Shown: positions 26,183 to 32,112 of the stretch, in pieces
Layout of the letters: each line of letters starts with the position of its first letter
Position numbering within the stretch: position 1 is the first letter of the stretch
Made by a program: the position numbers and the translations under genes
DNA from: JAIOPA01 sp046076045
GTDB lineage: Bacteria; Eisenbacteria; RBG-16-71-46
DNA: 32,112 nt
Assembly: GCA_046076045.1 (NCBI GenBank)
Contig: JBJTRI010000091.1
Location: forward strand, 1-32,112
Reading direction: 5' to 3'
The notes under the pieces: generated by a model
What the model was told of the DNA's origin: nothing
The model's input: the letters and a program-made list of their open reading frames with translations, nothing else
The model's database searches: none

Positions 26183-26989
26183 TCAACTCGCCGCGAGCAT
26201 CGCCTTGCGTCTCGTGCACGCCGCCGAGAGCGGGCAAGCGCGATGCGCACCGGTGAGCGGGACCAACCCGACCGACGCATAGCGGTCGGCCGAGTCCGAC
26301 CACAGCGTGACCACGGTGCGACCGTGCCCGAGGAACGTGCGCGCGGCGACCATGTTGGCGCCCGAGCTCACCCCCACGCACCAGCCGCGCTCGGCCCGCA
26401 GCCGATGGCACTCCGCGTGCGCATCGGCGGTCGAGACGCGCACCACGTCGGTGACCCGACCGCGATCGAGCAGTGCCGGCACGAAGCCGTCGCCGATCCC
26501 CATGATGCCGTGGTCCCCGGGCGCGCCACCGCTCAGCACCGCGCTCTCGGTGGGCTCCACCGCCGCCAGCCGAACCCCGGGCGACCACTCGGCCAGCGCC
26601 TCGCCCACGCCCATGAGCGTGCCGCCCGTGCCGACACCGGCCACGAACACGTCCACGCGGGTGACCCCGCGATCGCGCAACTGGCGCACCAACTCGGCCC
26701 CGGTGTGATCGCGATGGCAGTGCGTGTTGTCGGGGTTGCCGAACTGGTCCGGGATCCAGTGGCCCGGAACACCGCGTTACTCGTCACGCTGGGCGCACGC
26801 GCCCGCGAACGACCCCTCACGCGAGGTGAGGCGCACCTCGGCCCCGGCGGCCTCCATCATGCGCACGCGCTCGGCACTCATGTGCTCGGGCATGAACACG
26901 AGCGTGCGACACCCGACCTCGCGCGCGGCGAGCGCGAGCGCGATGCCGGTGTTCCCCGAGGTGGCCTCGACCACCGTGTCCCCGGGGTC
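26183..26989 (-). pseudogene. Cysteine synthase / cystathionine beta-synthase-like PLP enzyme, 5'-truncated with an in-frame stop
   Basis: One continuous minus-strand frame encodes the body of an O-acetylserine sulfhydrylase-type enzyme: PGDTVVEATSGNTGIALALA, FMPEHMSAERVRMMEAAGAE, HWIPDQFGNPDNTHCH, VFVAGVGTGGTLMGVGEALA, GIMGIGDGFVPALL and GVSSGANMVAA. A TAA codon at 26777-26779 interrupts it, 70 codons after its beginning, inside an otherwise uninterrupted match. Upstream, a TGA stands directly before the PGD motif, and the N-terminal 60-70 residues, with the PLP-binding Lys (GSVKDR motif), are missing. What lies there instead is unrelated DNA with a 20-base direct repeat. Both lesions make the gene non-functional as read. 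Alternatives are a sequence error at the TAA and a misassembly at the junction. Confidence 0.82.
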
Positions 26990-26992
26990 TCA

Positions 26993-27012
26993 ACAATCTT
27001 CGCCGCACGAGG
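26993..27012. repeat. Direct repeat copy 1 at the broken end of the cysteine-synthase remnant
   Basis: ACAATCTTCGCCGCACGAGG matches the copy at 27082-27101 at 18 of 20 positions, and weaker similarity extends about 20 bases to the left (GTCCC.GG). The two copies are 89 bases apart. The segment between them is lower in GC than its surroundings and encodes nothing recognisable. Copy 1 begins three to four bases beyond the point where similarity to cysteine synthase stops. Confidence 0.6.
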
Positions 27013-27081
27013 TAACCGGTTGCGAGCCCGTGACCGGGTTCCCATCAGCAGGACGCTAACCCATTGTCCCGGTTGGGCTTG

Positions 27082-27101
27082 ACGATCTTCGCCGCACAAG
27101 G
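27082..27101. repeat. Direct repeat copy 2
   Basis: ACGATCTTCGCCGCACAAGG is the second copy of the 20-base repeat found at 26993-27012. It lies just before the terminator of the secreted-protein gene. It could be the end of a dispersed repeat or of a decayed mobile element; no transposase or inverted ends are visible. Confidence 0.6.
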
Positions 27102-27108
27102 AACGAAG

Positions 27109-27136
27109 ACGGCCGGCCCTTTGAGGGACCGGCCGT
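27109..27136 (-). terminator. Terminator of the unknown secreted protein gene
   Basis: ACGGCCGGCCCT (27109-27120) pairs with AGGGACCGGCCGT (27124-27136) with one bulged base and a 3-base loop, 30 bases after the minus-strand stop at 27167. On the minus strand it is followed by CTTCGTTCCTTG, a moderately T-rich tail. The arms resemble those at 4646-4675. Confidence 0.75.
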
Positions 27137-27166
27137 TCCGTATCGAGGGAGTCTCCTCGAGTAGCG

Positions 27167-27919
27167 TCAGCGATACAGCTTCTTCACCCGGCTCCACGAC
27201 GTCGAGCGCGCCGGGACCGGCGGCGGCGTCACCGCGATCTGGTAGAGCACGTTCACAGGCTTCCCCGAGGTCGCGGTGTAGAAGCCAGCGGTCACCGTCG
27301 GGCTGGACTGGAAGAAGTACGCGGGGCTGGAGCCGACCACAGGCGGGTCGAGCGACGCGATGCCCGTGCGGCTCGCGGTGCCGGTCTTGGCCGTGATGCG
27401 CTGCTTGACGAGCACGTTCGTCGTGGACAGGAGGATGCTCAACGACTCGAGGTTGGTGACGGTGACCACCGAGTATTGGCCCTGCCCCAGCCCAGTCGCC
27501 CCGAACCCGACCACGGTCGAGAACGAGCCCAACGAGGCGGACGTGGCGGCATTGAGGAGTTCGACCGCGACGGTCGCGGTGAGCAGCGTACCGGCACTGG
27601 AAACCGAGTTGAAGAGGGAGAACTTCATCTCCGAGAGCAGGCCGCCCGAGGTCAGGAACAACTCGTCACCCCAGGTGTGGGTGGTGACCGCGGTGTTCGA
27701 GAACGCGGTCGCGGTCGGGGACGTCGCCTGGTCGGAGTTGTCGTAGACGGTCGTGATCAACTGCGCGCCCGACGGGGCCGGACGATTCGGGGCACCGTCC
27801 ACGACCACGTCGAACGCGTGCTGCGCGGGCTCCTGCACGACGTTGACCGCACGGGACTGCGGAGCGGACAGGACGGCCATGATGGCCGCGAGGACGAGAG
27901 CCTTCTTCTCCAGGCGCAT
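27167..27919 (-). CDS. Secreted beta-rich protein of unknown function
   Basis: A 250-residue protein from ATG 27919 (MRLEKKALV), with GGAGGT eight bases upstream; an ATG five codons earlier lies within that RBS region. A signal peptide ends near SRA/VNV. The mature chain is Ser/Thr/Val/Ala-rich with long beta strands (GAQLITTVYDNSDQ, WGDELFLTSGGLLSEMKFSL, LLTATVAVELLNAATSASLG, QGQYSVVTVTNLESLSILLS) and no Cys. The layout (a short-lived Asp/Asn-rich start, a W-G-D strand and an AAY-FF segment) resembles the choice-of-anchor or PEP-CTERM-type domains of secreted planctomycete and Eisenbacteria proteins, but no sorting tail is present; it ends in a basic WSRVKKLYR. Its lower GC and Thr/Ser content differ from neighbouring genes. 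Function unknown. Confidence 0.65.
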   Translation of the reverse strand: MRLEKKALVLAAIMAVLSAPQSRAVNVVQEPAQHAFDVVVDGAPNRPAPSGAQLITTVYDNSDQATSPTATAFSNTAVTTHTWGDELFLTSGGLLSEMKFSLFNSVSSAGTLLTATVAVELLNAATSASLGSFSTVVGFGATGLGQGQYSVVTVTNLESLSILLSTTNVLVKQRITAKTGTASRTGIASLDPPVVGSSPAYFFQSSPTVTAGFYTATSGKPVNVLYQIAVTPPPVPARSTSWSRVKKLYR

Positions 27920-28289
27920 GCGCACTACCTCCATACCCCGCCGCGGAGCGGAGTGCAGGACGGAATGGCGTCACCGCGGGATGGGCGCGAGGAACGCGTC
28001 GGGGGTCGCACTTCGCCGGATCCGACACGGTTGGAACGGCGAGTGCGCCGTATCCGAATTCCGCGAGATGCGAAGCGAGGTGCCCGTGTGATTCGCGCAC
28101 TTTAGGGGACGGCGCCCGTGAATGACAAGGAATTCCGCGAATCGCTACCGCAATTCGACATACCCGCCCCCGCGCAATCGCAGCAGGCCAGCCGTGCCCG
28201 GCATGTCCCCCCCCCCCGCGGCGTCGCGTCCATGCCCCCTGCGAGGGTATTCTCACGCCCCCACGCCACCCCTGTCCCCGAGAGGTCCC
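27920..28289. other. 370-bp divergent intergenic region with short repeats
   Basis: No credible gene is seen; plus-strand frames upstream of 28290 are Pro/Arg-rich and have no RBS. It separates the secreted-protein gene (minus) from the propeller/amidohydrolase gene (plus). The part from 28040 to 28175 is less GC-rich than its surroundings. GAATTCCGCGA occurs twice (28056-28066 and 28130-28140), and GATTCGCG (28090-28097) is complementary to CGCGAATC (28136-28143), which could be regulator half-sites. Confidence 0.4.
28207..28217 (+). repeat. Poly-C tract of 11 bases in the leader of the propeller/amidohydrolase gene
   Basis: Eleven consecutive C bases lie 73 bases upstream of the ATG at 28290. 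Such runs are prone to length variation and sequencing error. The tract is outside the coding region if the start at 28290 is right, so any effect would be on transcription or leader structure. Confidence 0.6.
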
Positions 28290-31200
28290 ATGATCGTCTC
28301 CCGCAGGCATGCCTCACTCGCGCTGATCGTGCTGTCCCTCGCCCTCCCCGCCCTCGCCGAGGAGGGCCACGACCCCGATTGCCGCGAGTGGCCGTCGGCC
28401 GTGAACGCCTCGGGGCACGGCTCGGGCGACATGCCCACCGGCAAGCCGGGGGCGGGCTGGTCGGTGGACACCCCTCCGGGCGAGCACCGCGACGTGCCGC
28501 TCGACGTGCGCACCGGCACCTGGATGAGCGTGGACGTGAGCCCCGACGGTCGCTGGATCGTGTTCGACCTGCTCGGCGACCTCTACCGCCTGCCGATCGG
28601 CGGCGGCGAGGCGACCGCGCTCACGAGCGGGCTGGCATGGGACGAGCAGCCGCGCTGGAGGCCCGACGGCAAACGCATCGCGTTCACGAGCGACCGCTCG
28701 GGCGGGGACAACCTATGGGTGATGGACGCCGACGGCGCGAACCCGCGCGCGGTGACCGCCGAGACGTTCCGACTGCTCAACAGTCCGGTGTGGACACCCG
28801 ACGGCCAGTACCTGGCGGGACGCAAGCACTTCACCTCGACGCGCTCGGCGGGCGCGGGCGAGATCTGGTTGTACCACGCGAGCGGCGGACGCGACGGCGT
28901 GCAGATGACCGCGCGTCGCACGACGCAGAAGGACGAGGGCGAGCCGGCGTTCTCGCCCGATGGCCGCTACCTGTACTGGAGCATGGACGCCACGCCGGGC
29001 AACGCGTTCGAGTACAACAAGGACGGCAACGGCCAGATCTACACGATCCAGCGCCTCGACCGCGAGAGCGGTGAGATCGTGACGATCGCCGGCGGCCCCG
29101 GCGGCGCGGTGCGCCCCACGCCCTCGCCCGACGGGCGCCGTCTCGCGTTCCTTCGTCGCGTGCGGTTCGAGACCGTGTTGCACGTGCTCGACCTCGACAC
29201 CGGGCGCGAGCGCGCGGTGGTGGGCGGGCTCGAACGCGACCATCAGGAGATCTGGGCCATCCATGGCGTTTACCCGGGCCTCGCCTGGACGCCGGACGGG
29301 CGCTCGATCGTGTACTGGGCCAAGGGCAGCCTGCACCGCGTGGACGTGGCGACGCGCGCGGTGACCGCGATCCCGTTCCACGTCCGCGACACGCGCCGCA
29401 TCACCGAAGCGGTGCGACCGGTGGTGGACGTGGCCCCGGACTCGGTCGAGGCGCGCATGCTGCGCTGGGTGAGCGTCTCGCCGCAGGGCGATCGCGTGCT
29501 GTACTCCGCGCTCGGCCACCTGTGGGTGAAGTCGCTGCCCGACGGCCGCCCGCGCCGCCTCACCACCCAGGACGACCATTGGGAGTTCTACCCGACATGG
29601 TCGCGCGACGGTCGTTGGGTGACCTACACGTCGTGGAACGACTCCACGCTGGGGGCGGTGCGTGTCGTGAGCTCGGCCGGCGGTACCGCGGGCCGCGTGC
29701 TCACGCCGCGTCCGGGTCGCTACGTGGAGCCCGCGTTCTCGCCCGACGGCGCCACGGTGGTGTATCGCGCGACCGCAGCAGGCGCGCTGTTCGACAACGC
29801 GCGACCGCTCGAGCACGGCATCTGGCGGGTCGCGGTGGCCGGTGGGACCCCCAAGCGCATCACGCGCCGCGGCATGATGCCCCAGTTCGGACGCGCCTCG
29901 GACCGCTTGTACCTGATCGATGTCGCGGGCGCCGACGAGGACGAGCGCTCGCTGTTCAGCATCGCGCTCGACGGCACCGAGGAGCGCACGCACGTGAAGG
30001 GCGTGTACTTCACCGAACTACGCCTGTCCCCCGACGAGCAGTGGCTGGCGTTCCGCGAGCGGTTCAAGGTCTGGGTCGCACCGGCGGTGCGTGCCGGACG
30101 CCCCATCAGCATCGGGCCGTCCATGCGCGAGCTGCCCGCGCGGCTCGTCTCGGACCAGTCCGGGGACTGGATCGGCTGGTCGGCGGACTCGCGCACCCTG
30201 CACTGGGCGCTCGGGGCCACGCTGTACTCGCGCGACCTGCGCGAGTTGTTCGCGTTCGTGCCCGGAGGTGCGGACTCGCTCGCCGCGCGTGCCCCGCGCT
30301 CGGTCCCGATCGGCTTCAAGCTCGCGGCCGACCGGCCCACCGGCTCGATCGCGTTCGTGGGTGCACGCGTGGCGACCATGCGCGGCGACGAGGTGATCGA
30401 GGACGGCACCGTGGTGGTGACCGGCAACCGCATCGCCGCGGTCGGGCCGCGCGCCAGCGTGACGATCCCGGCCGGCGCCACGGTCATCGAGGCGAAGGGG
30501 CGCACGCTCACGCCCGGGTTCGTGGACTGCCACTGGCACGGCTCGATGGGCTCCGAGGGCCTCATCCCGCAGCGCTCGTGGGTGGACGCGGCCTCGCTCG
30601 CGTTCGGCGTCACCACGCTGCACGACCCCTCGAACGACTCGTACGAGATCTTCACGCACGCCGAGATGCAGCGCGCCGGCCGCCTCACGGCACCGCGCAT
30701 CTTCTCGACCGGCACCATCCTGTACGGCGCCAAGGGCGACTTCCGTGCCGAGGTGGACAGCGTGGGCGACGCGCTCATGCACCTGCGCCGCATGCAGGCC
30801 TACGGCGCGCACAGCGTGAAGAGCTACAACCAGCCGCGCCGTGACCAGCGCCAGCAGGTGCTCGAGGCCGCACGCCGTCTGGGCATGAGCGTGGTGCCCG
30901 AGGGCGGCGCGCTGTTCCCGCACAACATGACCATGGTCATCGACGGGCACACGGGCGTGGAGCACGCCCTGCCGATCGCGCGCGTGTACGACGACGTGGT
31001 GCAGCTGTGGAGCGGCACGAAGGTGGGCTACACGCCCACGTTCAACGTGGCCTACGGCGGCCTCGACGGCGAGCACTACTTCTACGCCAAGACGCCGGTG
31101 TGGGCGGACGAGCGCCTGCAGCGGTTCGTGCCGCGTCGCACGCTCGATGCGCGCGCACGTCGCCCGCAGACCGCGCCGGACGATGAGTGGAACCACATCA

Positions 31201-31607
31201 CGGTGGCCGAGGAGGCGAACAAGCTGCATCGGGCCGGCGTCGGCGTGCAGATCGGTGCGCACGGCCAGCGCGAGGGTCTGGGCGCGCACTGGGAGATCTG
31301 GAGCCTGGTGCTCGGCGGCATGACGCCGCACGAGGCGCTGCGCTGCGCCACGCTGGGCGGCGCCCGCTATCTGGGCTACGACCGCGACCTGGGCTCGCTC
31401 GAACCGGGCAAGCTCGCCGACCTGCTGGTGTTCGACCGCGACCCGCTCAGCGACATCCGTCAGACCGCGAGTCTGTCGCGCGTCATGCAGAACGTTCGCC
31501 TGTACGACGCCTCGACGCTCGACGAGATCGCGCCGCGCGCGCGCAAGCGCGGTGCGTTCTGGTGGGAGTCGCTGCAGCGCGAGGAAGCGGCCGCAACCCA
31601 GCGCTGA
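28290..31607 (+). CDS. Exported beta-propeller (PD40/TolB-like) amidohydrolase
   Basis: A 1105-residue protein from ATG 28290, with GAGAGG five bases upstream; the longer frame is not protein-like. A signal peptide ends at ALAEEG. Residues about 60-680 carry repeated PD40/WD40-like units (SVDVSPDGRWIVFDLLGDLY, EQPRWRPDGKRIAFTSDRSG, GEPAFSPDGRYLYWSMD, WTPDGRSIVYWA, LSPDEQWLAF), forming one or two propellers. From about 690 an imidazolonepropionase-type amidohydrolase follows: LTPGFVDCHWHGS (His748 and His750 metal ligands), Lys844 in SVKSYNQP, His892, His991 in GAHGQ, and ATLGGARYLGYDRDLGSLEP with GKLADLLVFDRDP. Related secreted proteins are predicted prolidase- or dipeptidase-like hydrolases; the substrate is unknown. 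It is monocistronic and ends in a strong terminator. Confidence 0.88.
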   Translation: MIVSRRHASLALIVLSLALPALAEEGHDPDCREWPSAVNASGHGSGDMPTGKPGAGWSVDTPPGEHRDVPLDVRTGTWMSVDVSPDGRWIVFDLLGDLYRLPIGGGEATALTSGLAWDEQPRWRPDGKRIAFTSDRSGGDNLWVMDADGANPRAVTAETFRLLNSPVWTPDGQYLAGRKHFTSTRSAGAGEIWLYHASGGRDGVQMTARRTTQKDEGEPAFSPDGRYLYWSMDATPGNAFEYNKDGNGQIYTIQRLDRESGEIVTIAGGPGGAVRPTPSPDGRRLAFLRRVRFETVLHVLDLDTGRERAVVGGLERDHQEIWAIHGVYPGLAWTPDGRSIVYWAKGSLHRVDVATRAVTAIPFHVRDTRRITEAVRPVVDVAPDSVEARMLRWVSVSPQGDRVLYSALGHLWVKSLPDGRPRRLTTQDDHWEFYPTWSRDGRWVTYTSWNDSTLGAVRVVSSAGGTAGRVLTPRPGRYVEPAFSPDGATVVYRATAAGALFDNARPLEHGIWRVAVAGGTPKRITRRGMMPQFGRASDRLYLIDVAGADEDERSLFSIALDGTEERTHVKGVYFTELRLSPDEQWLAFRERFKVWVAPAVRAGRPISIGPSMRELPARLVSDQSGDWIGWSADSRTLHWALGATLYSRDLRELFAFVPGGADSLAARAPRSVPIGFKLAADRPTGSIAFVGARVATMRGDEVIEDGTVVVTGNRIAAVGPRASVTIPAGATVIEAKGRTLTPGFVDCHWHGSMGSEGLIPQRSWVDAASLAFGVTTLHDPSNDSYEIFTHAEMQRAGRLTAPRIFSTGTILYGAKGDFRAEVDSVGDALMHLRRMQAYGAHSVKSYNQPRRDQRQQVLEAARRLGMSVVPEGGALFPHNMTMVIDGHTGVEHALPIARVYDDVVQLWSGTKVGYTPTFNVAYGGLDGEHYFYAKTPVWADERLQRFVPRRTLDARARRPQTAPDDEWNHITVAEEANKLHRAGVGVQIGAHGQREGLGAHWEIWSLVLGGMTPHEALRCATLGGARYLGYDRDLGSLEPGKLADLLVFDRDPLSDIRQTASLSRVMQNVRLYDASTLDEIAPRARKRGAFWWESLQREEAAATQR

Positions 31608-31625
31608 CGCGGCGGTATGCCTCGT

Positions 31626-31660
31626 GAAGGCCCGGGATGCGCGGAGCGTCCCGGGCCTTC
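31626..31660 (+). terminator. Terminator of the propeller/amidohydrolase gene
   Basis: GAAGGCCCGGGA (31626-31637) and TCCCGGGCCTTC (31649-31660) form a perfect 12-bp stem with an 11-base loop, 18 bases after the stop. Confidence 0.75.
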
Positions 31661-31708
31661 GTGCATCCCCCGGCCGTGCGGGACGAAAAGTCTTTCACGG
31701 CAGCAGAA

Positions 31709-31737
31709 GTCCCCGGCGCGACGCGCGCACCGGGGAC
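31709..31737 (-). terminator. Terminator of the right-edge minus-strand gene
   Basis: GTCCCCGG (31709-31716) and CCGGGGAC (31730-31737) form a stem that can extend inward through CG-rich bases. On the minus strand it follows the stop at 31762 by 24 bases, and downstream come ACTTCTGC and, further on, ACTTTTCG. Confidence 0.6.
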
Positions 31738-31761
31738 CTCACGACCTCTCTTGTGGCGGGA

Positions 31762-32112
31762 CTAGCGAGCCTTCGCCACCACCGCGAACGCGAAACTGTG
31801 GCGCTGGCCGTCGCGACCGAGCACGGTGTTCATGGTGTGCCACGACGTCGGCAGCGCGGTGAGCCGCTCCGCCGGGCCCGTGGCCACGATGTCCACCGAG
31901 TCCGCGGTGCGCCACGTGGCGGTCGGCACCAGGTCCTGCGCGTCGAACACCGGCTTGGCGCTGTCGGGCGGCATGCCCACGGGCCCGAGCAGCAACTGCC
32001 ACGTGGTGCCCTTGAGTCCCGGATCGTCCGGATGCCGCTCGACCTGCGTGAGCTGCCACTGCCCGTCGGGCGACGGCACCACCTCGTGCACCTTGGGCGC
32101 CGGCCCGCTCGC
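31762..32112 (-). CDS. Unknown protein, 3' part (runs off the right edge)
   Basis: At least 116 codons are open from the window edge to a TAG at 31762-31764, so the start lies outside. The visible chain reads KVHEVVPSPDGQWQLTQVER, then WQLLLGPVG, PVFDAQDLVPTATWRTADSV, ERLTALPTSWHTMN and HSFAFAVVAKAR. It is a mixed beta chain with Trp residues spaced as in small beta-propeller or immunoglobulin-like units. SPDGQWQLT resembles one PD40-type blade motif. No cofactor or catalytic motif is visible. I do not recognise a family, and the reading frame on the strand is the only firm conclusion. Confidence 0.6.
   Translation of the reverse strand, partial: ASGPAPKVHEVVPSPDGQWQLTQVERHPDDPGLKGTTWQLLLGPVGMPPDSAKPVFDAQDLVPTATWRTADSVDIVATGPAERLTALPTSWHTMNTVLGRDGQRHSFAFAVVAKAR

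Noticed and set aside
26984..27066. A possible group II intron or integron attC between the direct repeats
   Set aside because: No domain V-like structure, no reverse transcriptase, and no matching core sites were seen; only the repeat itself is supported.

Overview
The window is a GC-rich (roughly 70 % by eye) bacterial chromosome segment from an organism with an outer membrane. It carries two TonB-dependent receptors with carboxypeptidase-regulatory N-terminal domains, a beta-barrel protein followed by a lipoprotein, Tat substrates, and a secreted protein ending in a FlgD/type-IX-like Ig sorting domain (motif QNAPNPFRP ... ASGVYFYRL). Together with the many secreted hybrid proteins this suggests the FCB group, most likely Candidatus Eisenbacteria or a nearby lineage such as Gemmatimonadota. 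That placement is inference; no rRNA, tRNA or ribosomal marker is present. I see no CRISPR array, tRNA, intact transposase or phage gene.

Layout. (1) 1-4.6 kb: the 5' end of a Tat-exported multicopper oxidase on the minus strand, a C-rich region with no gene, then a di-haem peroxidase fused to a beta-solenoid-like domain and a sorting domain. (2) 4.8-9.5 kb: a two-gene operon of a Pls/PosA-type single-module peptide synthetase (A-PCP-six membrane segments-three hexapeptide-repeat domains) and an Sfp-type phosphopantetheinyl transferase. This is the best candidate for an undescribed biosynthetic system, probably a homopolymer or amide of a basic amino acid. A spermidine-synthase-like gene converges on it. 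(3) 10.2-12.4 kb: a recognisable promoter with an inverted repeat in the leader, driving an outer-membrane barrel and a lipoprotein. (4) 12.4-16.3 kb, minus strand: an Uup-type ABC-F ATPase and an aconitase-family hydratase with the swivel domain first. (5) 16.5-17.9 kb: divergent pair of a tandem-duplication protein and a DUF4388 (PATAN) protein. (6) 18-25 kb: a TonB-dependent receptor converging on a three-gene operon (small Tat protein, amidase, second TonB-dependent receptor). (7) 25.2-27 kb: DUF2892 membrane protein coupled to an exported DUF442-type cysteine phosphatase, then a broken cysteine-synthase-like pseudogene next to a short direct repeat. (8) 27.1-32.1 kb: an unknown secreted protein, a large exported beta-propeller/amidohydrolase, and the 3' end of an unknown gene.

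Most transcription units end in strong GC-rich hairpins, and several of these share arm sequences. Coupled genes commonly overlap as ATGA or abut closely. Most functions point to the envelope: oxidation chemistry outside the cytoplasm, nutrient import, and processing of amides or peptides.
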